A DNA stretch of 28,517 nt, taken from JAGMES01 sp023128035 (GTDB lineage: Bacteria; Bacillota; Halanaerobiia; DY22613). Of the stretch, positions 9,021-19,200 are shown piece after piece; position 1 is the stretch's first letter; every line of letters begins with the position of its first letter. The notes under the pieces are model-generated. The model ran no database searches. It worked only from the letters and a program-made list of their open reading frames with translations, and was not told the origin of the DNA. Made by a program: the position numbers and the translations under genes. The stretch is taken from assembly GCA_030627905.1 (NCBI GenBank), contig DAOVRZ010000079.1, positions 1 to 28,517 on the forward strand, in the 5' to 3' direction.

Positions 9021-12000
9021 AAGGGCATATATACATCTCTGCAGCCTATTGCTGAGAAGGATTATTACGAGGTATCATCAGCTCAAAGGAGGATGTTTAT
9101 TTTAAATCAGCTTGAAGAGATCAATACAAGCTATAACATGCCGAAAGTGATGAAAATTGAGGGTACTCTTGACAGACAACGGTTGGAACAGACTATGAAA
9201 GCAATAATTAAGCGGCATGAAACGCTGCGAACATCTTTTAAAATTGTCGAAGGAGAGATTGTGCAATTTATCCATCCAGATCCTGATTTTACAGTAACCT
9301 ATATTGAAGCAGAAGAAAGCAGTGTGCCTGAAATTGTAAAACAGTTTGTTCAGCCCTTTAATTTAAACAAAGCACCTCTTTTGAGAGTAGGCCTTATCAA
9401 GACTGCAGAGGAGAAGCATGTGTTGTTCTTTGACATGCACCATATCATCTCAGATGGAACATCCATAGGGATTTTGATTACTGAATTTGTTAGCTTATAC
9501 GCAGGAATTGAGCAACCAACCCTTCCAATCCAGTACAAAGACTTTGCAGCATGGCAGAATGAGATATTTAAAACAGGAGTCATCGAAAAACAGGAACAGT
9601 ACTGGTTGGAGACCTTTGCTGGCGAAATTCCTGTGCTAAACCTATCGACAGATTATCCGCGTTCAGCCATGCAGAGTTTTGACGGAAACCTTATAACCTT
9701 TGAGGCTGATCGGGAGATGTCGGATAAGTTAAATGCATTGGCAAGAGATACTGGGACAACTTTATACATGGTGCTGTTGGCGGCATATAATCTGTTATTA
9801 TCAAAATACGCGGGTCAAGAAGATATAGTGGTTGGTTCACCGATTGCCGGAAGATCCCACGCTGATTTACAAAATATTATCGGTATTTTTATTAATTCTC
9901 TTGCTATGCGGAATCATCCTGTTAAAGAGAAGCGATTCAATGAGTTCTTAAAAGAGGTTAAAGCAAATTCAATAAAGGCGTATGAAAATCAAGATTATCA
10001 GTTTGAACAGCTGGTGGAACGATTAGATGTTAAGAGACAATTAGACAGGAACCCACTCTTTGATACAATGTTTATTTTACAAAACACGGAAAGCAGTGAG
10101 ACTAGCATTGAAAATCTTCATTTTTCGTCTTACGACAATCCACAAACTGTGGCTAAGTTGGATTTAACCTTGAATGCGGTGGAGGTATACAATAAAATAA
10201 ACTTTGGGATCGAATACTGCACGAAACTATTTACACAAGAGACGATAGAGAAGTTTGCAGGACATTTTACCAATATACTGCGAAAAATCACTGAAAATCC
10301 TGAATTAAAGATCGCTGAAATTGATATGCTTTCTAGAGAAGAAAGAGAACAGATTCTCCAGAAGTTCAACAATACCAAAGCTGAATATCCGAAAGATCGA
10401 ATGATACATGAACTTTTTGAAGAAAAGGTAAAATTGAGGCCAGATAATACAGCTCTGGTCTTTGAGGAGCAAAAATTAACCTATCAGGAGTTCAATGAAA
10501 AAGCTAATCAACTGGCTAGAAGATTACGAAAACAGGGAGTAAAGCCTGATAGTATTGTTGCAATTGTGACAAAGCGCTCTGTAGAAATGCTTATCGGAAT
10601 CTTCGCTGTTTTAAAAGCAGGTGGTGCTTATTTGCCTATTGATTTTGATTATCCCCAAGAAAGAATCAAATATATCCTAAAAGACAGCCAAACCGAGATT
10701 GTTTTAACTCAGAAGAAAGTTTTAGAAGAGGGTGGATTGGTTGTGGATTGTGAAACGATTTGTCTTGATGATCATGAGATCTATCAAGGGGAAACAACTG
10801 ACCTCGAGCCAGTAAGTGTTCCAGAAAATTTAGCTTATATAATCTACACATCTGGTTCTACTGGTAAACCTAAGGGAGTTATGATCGAGCACAGATCAGT
10901 TAATAACTTTATCAAAGGCATAACTGACAAAATCAATTTTACGGCAGATAAGAGTATTCTTGCCTTAACCACTATCTCCTTCGACATCTTTGGGTTGGAA
11001 ACTCTATTACCTCTGACACAAGGATTAAAGGTAGTCATAGCCAATGATGAGCATCAGAAAGATCCAAAAGCTTTAAAGATGGTGATTGTGAACAACGATA
11101 TCGATATGCTCCAGATGACACCATCCAGGATGAGAATGATATTGAATGACGATCAAAGTGCATCTTGCTTGAAAAATGTGAAAGAAATTATGGTTGGAGG
11201 AGAAGCATTACCACAAGACCTACTCGAAGAAATAAAGAGTGTGACTAAAGCTAGGATTTACAATATGTATGGCCCAACGGAAACGACAATCTGGGTGACA
11301 GTGAAAGATTTGACAGAAACGACGGAAGTAACGATCGGTAAGCCGATAGCAAATACAGGTATTTATATTCTCGGACCTTCAAACCAACTACAGCCAATTG
11401 GAGTCCCTGGTGAACTCTGTGTAGTAGGGGATAGCCTTGCGAGGGAGTATTGGAAGTGGCCCGAATTAACCGCAGAAAAATTTGTGCCTAATCCATTCCA
11501 GGATCAGCAGGAACTATCGGTGAGCGGAGAAAAGATGTACCGCACAGGAGACTTAGTGAAATGGCTGCCAAATGGAGAAATTGAATTTTTAGGACGAACC
11601 GATGAACAGGTAAAAATTAGAGGTTTCAGGATCGAATTAGGAGAAATCGAGAGTCAACTCGTAAAGCATGAAGCGGTCAAGGAAACAGTAGTGGTGGCTA
11701 AGAAAGATAATAATGGTGGAAAATATCTCTGTACCTATATAGTAGGAGAGGGAGAACTTCAAGTGCCAGAACTGAAAGCGCATTTATCCAAAGAACTTCC
11801 AAATTATATGGTACCCACTCATTTCATTCAGCTAGAGAAGATGCCTTATACTCCAAACGGGAAAATCGATAGGAAAGCGCTACCAGAGCCAAATGCTGGT
11901 ACGGTTTCTGGAGTAGAGTATGTCGCACCTACTACTGAGATTGAGGAAAAGCTGATTCAAATCTGGCATGAAGTACTCGGAATTGAAGGAATCGGCATAA

Positions 12001-12950
12001 ATCATAATTTCTTTGACATTGGTGGAAATTCTATCAACATCATCAAAGTGATTAGTTTGATTAGTAAACGAATGGGTGTGCAAGTTTCCATGAGTGAGTT
12101 ATTCTTATGGCCAACTGTTGCTGAGATGGCGCAGACAATGTTTATAGAAAATCCACTTAAGGGTTTGGAGTGTGTAATCAGCTTAAATAAACCGACAGAA
12201 GGGAAGAAAAATGTATTTATTCTCCATACATGGGAAGGAATCGTTTATCAGTATAAGGAATTAGCCAAAATTCTTGAGGGTGAGTATAATATATATGGAA
12301 TCCAGGCAAAAGGTGTGGTTAAGCCAGCAAAATTACCAGAAACCCTGGATGAAATGCTTACAGACTATATTTGTGAAATCAAAACCATCCAACCAGAAGG
12401 ACCGTATATTATTGCCGGTTATTGCTATGGAAACTGGATCGCTTACAAAATGGTACAGATGCTGGAAGATCAGGATGTGCCGATAGACAGAATGATTCAG
12501 ATTGATGAGAATGCTTACATGCCCGATAAAACGAGAAAGTTAATTCGGGTGAAGACAGTGGTCTCAAAGCCATATAGATTCATAAGAAAATGGGTTAGAA
12601 AACTAATAACTTGGAGAAATATGAATCCGATGGATTATTGGCCAGATCTTGAAGACTATAAAAAATCGAAGTCACAGATTGAAGGTGAAATTAAAAACGA
12701 AAGAACAGTGAGAGAGCATGTGAATTACCTGTGCACAGTAGGCTATTCGCTGAAATATATCATAAGTACTGACACATATATAATAAAGGCTGAGGAAAAT
12801 AATTTGGTAAGGTACACTCCAGAAGACTGGAAAAAGCAAACCTATGGCAAGGTTTGGTTTGTCGAGATTCCAGGTGGGCATGAATCGATTTTCGCTTATC
12901 CATATGTGGAAGGACTTGCAAAGGCTTTTAAGAGAGCTATAGAGGAGTAA
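7266..12950 (+). CDS. Nonribosomal peptide synthetase starting with an A domain: A-T-C-A-T-TE (terminating protein)
   Basis: The protein has 1894 residues from ATG 7266 (1895 from TTG 7263). It starts at the A-domain boundary: MIVKRFAEQVRKNSDK lacks the FNNTxxxYPKDxTIHELF linker that precedes the other A domains. Order: A1 (~7266-8760), T1 (Ser codon 8898-8900, Ser545), C (~9055-10350, HHIISDG 9438-9458), A2 (~10370-11890), T2 (IGGNSINI, Ser codon 12030-12032, Ser1589), TE (~12170-12947). It lies 33 nt after gene 1 with a strong RBS and no terminator between, so they are probably co-transcribed. Its A1-T1 completes the module whose C ends gene 1. The second module is predicted to load Gly, and the TE releases the peptide by hydrolysis or cyclization. 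Which of these happens cannot be read from the sequence. Confidence 0.96.
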   Translation: MIVKRFAEQVRKNSDKLAVKTENSSLTYKQLDQRANEVACKILHEYKEAKIQGDNIVLLFEHGTDMIVSTIAALKAGKIYIPFDPSYPEKRLLNMLEDSEAKLLVTNIKNMEKAQKLISLNSYAIKIVNIDEQGEADNSLDWSSNRREDDIAYLLYTSGSTGKPKGVIQTHTNVLYFIENYAKRLSITEMDRLTLFSTFGHDAAVMDIYGGLLKGATLYPLNLKEHLNPERLVEWLNNEKITIWHSVPTFYRRFITTLQGSYDFPDLRLIVLGGEIIREHDVIMYKKFFPHATLVNLYGQSESSYNSSQLINQDIPFEKIVLGEPLDETKILLVGENGKKVAPLRIGEIVIVSEHIARGYWKNEEQTKKVFTSHPKLGRLYWTGDQGRLLLDGNIEFVGRKDFQVKVRGFRIEPGEVESHLLNHPSIREVVVVGREDKDGDICLCAYFVSDSKHTDWELREFLGRELPEYMIPSYFMAMESIPMTVTGKVDRGVLPDLTIAIRNSIEYIPPRNEIEEKLVAIWSDILSDEKIGIDDDFFSLGGHSLKATILVSKIFKELNVELLLGDIFRYPTIRQLGERIEKSEKGIYTSLQPIAEKDYYEVSSAQRRMFILNQLEEINTSYNMPKVMKIEGTLDRQRLEQTMKAIIKRHETLRTSFKIVEGEIVQFIHPDPDFTVTYIEAEESSVPEIVKQFVQPFNLNKAPLLRVGLIKTAEEKHVLFFDMHHIISDGTSIGILITEFVSLYAGIEQPTLPIQYKDFAAWQNEIFKTGVIEKQEQYWLETFAGEIPVLNLSTDYPRSAMQSFDGNLITFEADREMSDKLNALARDTGTTLYMVLLAAYNLLLSKYAGQEDIVVGSPIAGRSHADLQNIIGIFINSLAMRNHPVKEKRFNEFLKEVKANSIKAYENQDYQFEQLVERLDVKRQLDRNPLFDTMFILQNTESSETSIENLHFSSYDNPQTVAKLDLTLNAVEVYNKINFGIEYCTKLFTQETIEKFAGHFTNILRKITENPELKIAEIDMLSREEREQILQKFNNTKAEYPKDRMIHELFEEKVKLRPDNTALVFEEQKLTYQEFNEKANQLARRLRKQGVKPDSIVAIVTKRSVEMLIGIFAVLKAGGAYLPIDFDYPQERIKYILKDSQTEIVLTQKKVLEEGGLVVDCETICLDDHEIYQGETTDLEPVSVPENLAYIIYTSGSTGKPKGVMIEHRSVNNFIKGITDKINFTADKSILALTTISFDIFGLETLLPLTQGLKVVIANDEHQKDPKALKMVIVNNDIDMLQMTPSRMRMILNDDQSASCLKNVKEIMVGGEALPQDLLEEIKSVTKARIYNMYGPTETTIWVTVKDLTETTEVTIGKPIANTGIYILGPSNQLQPIGVPGELCVVGDSLAREYWKWPELTAEKFVPNPFQDQQELSVSGEKMYRTGDLVKWLPNGEIEFLGRTDEQVKIRGFRIELGEIESQLVKHEAVKETVVVAKKDNNGGKYLCTYIVGEGELQVPELKAHLSKELPNYMVPTHFIQLEKMPYTPNGKIDRKALPEPNAGTVSGVEYVAPTTEIEEKLIQIWHEVLGIEGIGINHNFFDIGGNSINIIKVISLISKRMGVQVSMSELFLWPTVAEMAQTMFIENPLKGLECVISLNKPTEGKKNVFILHTWEGIVYQYKELAKILEGEYNIYGIQAKGVVKPAKLPETLDEMLTDYICEIKTIQPEGPYIIAGYCYGNWIAYKMVQMLEDQDVPIDRMIQIDENAYMPDKTRKLIRVKTVVSKPYRFIRKWVRKLITWRNMNPMDYWPDLEDYKKSKSQIEGEIKNERTVREHVNYLCTVGYSLKYIISTDTYIIKAEENNLVRYTPEDWKKQTYGKVWFVEIPGGHESIFAYPYVEGLAKAFKRAIEE
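9055..12150 (+). other. Final module C-A2-T2, predicted glycine
   Basis: The C domain has SSAQRRMFILNQLEE, HHIISDGTS and RQLDRNPLFD. In A2, SFDIFGLETLL, QMTPSRM, MVGGEALP and NMYGPTETTIW give the by-eye code D-I-L-Q-M-G-M-I-W-K, one conservative step or two from the classical Gly code DILQLGLIWK. A6 is slightly degenerate (GDSLAREYWK for GxGLARGYL). The carrier motif IGGNSINI differs from LGGHSLKA, as expected for a T domain facing a TE. Confidence 0.8.
12170..12947 (+). other. Type I thioesterase domain with predicted catalytic cysteine
   Basis: An alpha/beta-hydrolase fold is indicated by NVFILHTWEGIVYQYKELA, by the nucleophile elbow AGYCYGNW and by the late GGHESIF. The triad is predicted as Cys1720 (TGC 12423-12425), Asp1747 (GAT 12504-12506 in QIDENAY) and His1872 (CAT 12879-12881). 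Most NRPS TEs have GYSxGG; here Ser is Cys and the last Gly is Asn. Cys-type TEs are known in a few families, such as those making strained lactones and lactams. The lid region carries an Arg/Lys-rich stretch (about 12535-12610). Release chemistry is not predictable. Confidence 0.85.
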
Positions 12951-12987
12951 ATCTGGAAATGCTATGAGTGATAGGTAAACTAAAACT

Positions 12988-13017
12988 TGAGAACTCGTGT
13001 CAATTCGCGGGTTCTCA
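12988..13017 (+). terminator. Probable Rho-independent terminator after the TE gene
   Basis: A 12-bp stem, containing two T:G wobbles, pairs 12988-12999 with 13006-13017 around a 6-nt loop; its core is GAGAAC/GTTCTC. It lies 37 nt after the TAA of the preceding gene. The following tract (TTGTTTGG) is only moderately T-rich, so termination may be partial. Confidence 0.6.
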
Positions 13018-13034
13018 TTGTTTGGAGTGAAGGA

Positions 13035-13146
13035 TTTAACGACAATTCAGAAGGGGAAGACCACCTACTCTATAGGTGGAGATATCAATACCAGAGGACT
13101 CTCAAAACTTCAGTGGGAGTATAAAGCTCCTTCTGAAGTCGTTAAA
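13035..13146. repeat. Long inverted-repeat element with internal hairpin (structured RNA or MITE-like remnant)
   Basis: The ends pair perfectly: TTTAACGAC (13035-13043) with GTCGTTAAA (13138-13146) and, after an AA bulge, TTCAGAAGG (13046-13054) with CCTTCTGAA (13129-13137), giving 18 bp. Inside is a 7-bp hairpin, CCACCTA ctcta TAGGTGG (13061-13079), followed by ATATCAATA, and a GGAG/CTCC pair (13116-13119/13127-13130) that competes with the outer stem. A hairpin followed by TCAA resembles ends of IS200/IS605-type elements, but there is no transposase gene and no target-site evidence. A 5' leader regulatory RNA for the next gene is the alternative. Structure is seen; identity is not. Confidence 0.55.
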
Positions 13147-13150
13147 CTTA

Positions 13151-13177
13151 AGATGTAATAACGTAGTTATTACATCT
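13151..13177 (+). promoter_or_regulatory. Perfect 12-bp dyad before the 4727-residue NRPS gene
   Basis: AGATGTAATAAC (13151-13162), loop GTA, then GTTATTACATCT (13166-13177), fully complementary. It ends 9 nt before the Shine-Dalgarno (AAAGGAG, 13187-13193). There is no T-tract after it, so it is not a simple terminator. It could be a repressor operator, a 5' mRNA-stabilising hairpin or the last stem of the leader structure. Confidence 0.5.
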
Positions 13178-13200
13178 GCTTTAAGGAAAGGAGAATTGCC

Positions 13201-16200
13201 ATGTCCGTTAAAGACAAAAAAATTGAAAACCAAAATGTTCAGGATATGCTATCATTAACTCCGCTACAAGAAGGTATGTTATTTCATTACTTACATCATC
13301 CAGAAAATGATTACTACTTTGAGCAGTTATTTATAAAACTTCAGGGAAATATAAAGATTGAACTGGTGAAAAAAGCATGGGACTATGTGATTGAAGCCAA
13401 CGAGATATTAAGAAACGTTTTTAGGTGGAAAAAACTCCATAAACCTGTGCAAATTATCCTGAAAACTTTTGAGACACCCATTATAATATTTGACCTATCA
13501 AATCTAACTGATCTGGAAAAGAAGCAAAAGGTTGACCAGATCAAAGAAAAGGATCTTAAGGAAAAAATTGATATTAGTTTGGAACCCTTTAGAATAACAT
13601 TGATATTGCTTAGTGTTAATAATTGTGTAATGATCATAAGCAATCATCATATTTTGTATGATGGCTGGAGTACTGGCATTATACTCAAAGAGTTTTTTCA
13701 AGCTTATAATGCCTTATATGAGGGTATTATGTTGGATAAGCTTAAGAAAAATACATTTAAAGAATTTGTAAAGTGGCTTCAATATCAGGATAAAGATGAA
13801 CAGAAAAAATATTGGACACAGTATTTAGAGGGTTTTGATACTAAAACAATGTTACCTGGATCAACAAAATGTCAAACTACTCAAGTAGTAACAGGACGTT
13901 ATACCTTTGCATTGGATGCAGATTTAAAAAACGGTATAAACAATTTTGGGAGAAAAAATAGAATTACTGCTGCAGCTTTATTATATACAGTATGGGGTAT
14001 TTTGCTACAAAGATACAATAATACGGATGATGTGGTTTTTGGGACAACTGTATCAGGTAGAAATGCAACAGTAAAAGGGCTGGAGGATATGGTAGGATTA
14101 TTTATAAATACAATTCCACTTAGAGTGCGCGCAAAGGCAAATTCAAAGGAAGGTATATTAGCACTTTTGCAGGATATTGATTATGTATTAAAGGAAAGAA
14201 CAGCATATGAAAATGTTCCATTGGTAGATATCAAATCCTGTAGTGCTAACGATCCGCAAGAATCTCTCTTTGACTCTATCGTTGTTATTGAAAACTATCC
14301 TCTGGATAAACAATTGAACCAAAAAAATAACGTCTTGGTGATTGAATCTTATTCGATGTTTGAATCGACGAATTTTGATTTGACTTTAGCAGTAGAAATG
14401 AATGACCATATAACTATCCAATTAATATATAATACACTGAAGTTTGATGAACAGCTAATCCAAAGATTGCCAGAACATTTTTCCAATATCCTTACTTATG
14501 TTATAGAAAAGCCTAACAAAAAATTGTCCCAGATTGATATACTTTCAAGAGAAGAAAAAGATAAAATTTTATTTGAATTTAATAACACCTATGCAGATTA
14601 CCCAAAAGATAAAACAATACATGAGTTATTTCAAGAACAAGTGGAAAACATACCAAATAATATAGCAGTAGTATATGAAGGTCAGAAATTAATCTATAGA
14701 GAGTTAAATGAAAAAGCAAATAGGTTAGCAAGAACCTTAAGAGAAAATGGAGTGAATGCAGATAGCATTGTTGGAATATTAGTAGATCGTTCACTTGAGA
14801 TGTTGGTAGGGATATTTGGGATACTTAAAGCAGGAGGAGCTTATTTACCAATCAATCCTAACTACCCTGAGGAACGGGTTAAATATATGCTTGAAGATAG
14901 TGGGGCGGATATTTTATTGACACATGAATACTTGAAAAATAAAGCTCCATTTAAAGGTCAAATTTTTGCATTAGAAGACGAAAAAATATACACAAATGTA
15001 GGTATAAACTTAGACCAGCTTAAGAATCCGCATGGTTTGGCGTATATCATATATACTTCTGGCTCTACTGGAAAGCCCAAGGGGGTTATGGTATCCCATA
15101 AAGCCTTGAATAATTATTTATATAGTATTTACAGTAGCTATAGAGGAAATGTAGGTATAGGTGATAGATGCCTCAGTATGGCAAATATTTCCTTTGATGC
15201 AAGTGTAGTTGAGATATTCATGCCTCTTACCTTTGGAGCTACTTTAATACTATTTAATAATGAAATTATACCAGATATTCATAAACTTGCAAAAATTATA
15301 ATGGAAAAAAATATAACTTTTGTTTTAGTTCTACCGACTTTATTAAAAGAACTTTATAAGTTTTTGAGTAAGGAAAAGGTAAAACTTAATAAAATGCTAG
15401 TAGGGATAGAGCCAATAAAGGATGATTTATTAGAAAACTACATAGTTTTAAATAATGATATGCAAATTTTAAACGGCTATGGTCCTACAGAAACAACTAT
15501 TTGTTCGACGTTTTTTAAATATGAAAAAATAGTTTCTATAGGTGGAAATCTTCCTATAGGCAAACCTTTAGCTAATACGCAGATATACATATTAGATCAA
15601 TATTCCAATCTTTTACCAGTAGGTGTCTTTGGAGAACTTTGTATATCAGGAGATGGCTTAGCAGAAGGCTATCTAAACAGACAAACTTTGACGGAAGAAA
15701 AGTTTGTGCCAAATCCATTTATTCCTGAAAAGAAAATGTATAAGACAGGAGACTTAGCAAGGTGGTTAACTGATGGAAATTTAGAATTTTTAGGAAGATT
15801 AGATCATCAAGTAAAAATACGTGGTTATAGAATTGAACCTGGAGAAATACAAAACCAGTTATTAAAGTATGAAAAAATTAAAGATGCAATTGTAATAGAT
15901 CAAGAAGATAAAAATGGAGCTAAATATTTATGTGCATATGTAGTATTAAATAGAGAAGTAATAACAGGCGAATTAACTCCTAGAGAGTTGACTCCAAAGG
16001 AATTGAGAACTTTTTTATTAGAGAGTTTACCACAATACATGATCCCATCATATTTTGTTCAATTAGAAAAAATGCCACTAAATACAAATGGTAAGATTGA
16101 CCGTAAAGCACTTCCTAAACCTGAAGGGAACATCGTTGTGACAACTGAATACGAACCTCCGCAAAATGAAATAGAAGAAAAGTTGGTAGAAATATGGAAA

Positions 16201-19200
16201 GAGGTCTTAGGTGAGGGATTGGGCATAGCTAAAATTGGTATCAATGATAACTTTTTTGAATTAGGAGGGCATTCTTTAAAAGCAACAACATTGGTAGCGA
16301 AAATTCATAAAGAAATGAATATAGAAGTACCATTAAACGAAATTTTTAAAACACTAACTATCAAAGGAATTAGTAAATTCATTCAAAGTACAACAAAAAC
16401 AGCATATGAATCCATAGAAAAAGTGGTAGAGAAGTCCTATTACGATGCATCTTCAGCGCAAAAGAGAATGTATATGTTACAACAACTTGATTTACAAAGC
16501 ACTGGTTATAATATGACGGGTATCTTTGAGGTTGAAGGAAATTTGAATCTAAATCAAATCGAAAAAGTTTTCATTAAACTTATTCAAAGACATGAAACCT
16601 TACGAACATCCTTTGATATTATTGAAGAGAAAATTGTCCAGAGAGTGAATTCTCAAGAGAGCGTAGAAGATGAATTCCAAGTAGAGTTCTTAGATATTAA
16701 TTTAGAAGAAAATTCCGAATTAATACTTGTAGACGAGAGAGAAAATGTGGTTGGAGAATTGGTAAGAGAATTTGTTAGACCTTTTGATTTAAATAAAGCA
16801 CCTTTGTTTAAGATTAAAATTATAAAATTAACTAAATACAAGCACATTCTAATGTTTGATATGCACCACATTATATCAGATGGTACTTCCATGGACAATT
16901 TTATGTATGATTTTGGTAAAATTTATGAAAACAGGGAATTGGATGGACTAAGGATCCAATACAAGGATTTCGCAGAATGGCAAAACAAACGTTTAAAATC
17001 AGACATGATCAAAAAACAAGAAAAATACTGGACTAATAGGTTTAGTGACGAACTGCCTGTTTTAAATTTACCAACAGATTATTATTTAACTTCTTATTCT
17101 ACACAAAGTCTTAAAGGAGATACGATAAGCTTTACATTAGGTCAGAAACTCACAAAGGATTTAAATAGAGTCACAAGAGTAACAGGCAGTACATTGTACA
17201 TGATGCTTTTATCAGCAGTAAATATCTTATTATCAAAATACAGTGGACAAGAAGACATAGTCATAGGAAGTCCCATTGCAGGCAGGCCACATGTAGATCT
17301 GGAAAAGATCATTGGTATGTTTGTTAATACTCTTGCTATGAGAAACAAGCCTGAAGGGAATAAGATTTACGAAGATTTTCTCAAAGAAGTAAAAGCTAAT
17401 GCTTTAGAGGCTTATGAAAACCAGGAGTATCAATTTGAAGAGTTAGTAGAGAAGTTAAACTTAAGAGGAGATTTAATCCTAAATGATTTACATAGAAATC
17501 CACTTTTTGATGTGATGTTTGTTCTTCAAAATACTCAGATGCAAAATACTGAAAGTGGTGAATTCAGTGTTAAAGGGCTAAAATTTTCACCATATAATTA
17601 TGAATCTAAAAGATCAAAATTTGATTTGACAGTTTTAGCAATTGAAGTAGTTGATGATATAAAGGTAGATTTTGAATACAGTACTAAACTATTTAAAAGA
17701 GAAACTATTGAAAGAATGATTTCACATTTTAGGAACATCCTCAAAGTACTAGTAGCCAACCCGAAGGTACAGTTATGTGAGATTGATCTGCTTACTGAAG
17801 CAGAAAAAGAACAGATTCTTTATGAGTTTAATGACACTTATGTGGATTACCCCAGGGGTAAAACTATCCATGAACTTTTTGAGGAACAAGTGAGAAATCA
17901 ACCAGATCAGATTGCAGTAGTTTTTGCAGAAAAGAAGTTTATATATAGAGAATTGAATGAAAGAGCGAATCATCTAGCCGGTATGTTAAGAGAAAAAGGA
18001 GTAAAAGATGATACAATAGTAGGAATATTAGCAGAACGATTACTTGATATGGTGGTAGGGGTTCTTGCCATTCTCAAAGCTGGTGGAGCATATTTACCAA
18101 TTGATCCAGAGTATCCAGAAGAGCGTATGAAACTAATGCTAGAAGATTGTTCTGTAGGTTTAGTCCTTACCCCAGGAAATTTGATAAAAAATGTAGATTA
18201 TCCGTGTACGATTATAAATATTTTGGACGAAACATCTTCAATCACTAGTAGAGAAAAGTGGGATGTAAATACCGAAAGCATCCAAAATATCAAAAACATA
18301 AATAAACCAGAAAGCCTAGCTTATGTCATTTATACATCAGGTTCTACTGGAAAGCCGAAAGGAGTGATGGTAGAACACAGAAGTGTTGTAAGGCTGATTA
18401 AAAATCAAAGCTATATTAAATTTGAGCAAGGAGATAAAATTCTACAAACAGGAACTCTAGCCTTTGACGCATCTACATTTGAAATTTGGGGAGCATTACT
18501 AAATGGTCTGGAACTACATTTGGGTGTGAAAGATTTAATTCTGAGCGCAGAGGCTATGGAAAATTACATAGTTAGCAAAAAAATAAGTATCTTATGGCTC
18601 ACTGCACCCTTGTTTCACTTAGTGGTAGAAGATAGACCTCAGATGTTTAAAGAACTTAAATATCTTTTAGCAGGAGGAGATGTACTCTCTCCTAAGCATG
18701 TGAATAAAGTAAGAAATGAATGTTGGGGTTTGAAAGTAGTAAATGGATATGGGCCAACAGAAAATACAACATTCTCAACCTGTTTCATTGTTGATAAAGA
18801 GTATTCTACAACGATTCCGATTGGTAAACCAATCAGTAATTCTACAGCATATATCGTTGATAAATATAGTCAGTTGTGTCCAATTGGAGTATATGGTGAA
18901 TTATGGGTTGGTGGAGATGGACTTTCTAGAGGATACTTGAATAAACCAGAACTTACAGCAGAAAAATTTATCCAAAATCCTTTTAAGATTAACCTGCTTC
19001 AACAAAATTTATTTGTATCTGGAGAGAAAATGTATCGAACAGGTGATTTGGTGAGGTGGTTGCCCGATGGTAACATTGAGTTTTTAGGCAGGATAGATCA
19101 TCAGGTAAAGATCAGAGGCTTTAGAATTGAGCTTGGAGAAATCGAAAACCGTTTATTACAGCATGATGAGATTAAAGAAGCAATCGTAATTGACCAGGAG

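Noticed and set aside
12951..13200. Sigma-A promoter for gene 3
   Set aside because: TTGTTT/GACAAT and a lone TATAAA can be found, but each box matches poorly; a promoter must probably exist here, but I cannot place it.
13076..13258. Small plus-strand reading frame overlapping the start of gene 3
   Set aside because: It runs through the inverted-repeat element and into the NRPS in another frame, with no RBS and no recognisable protein.
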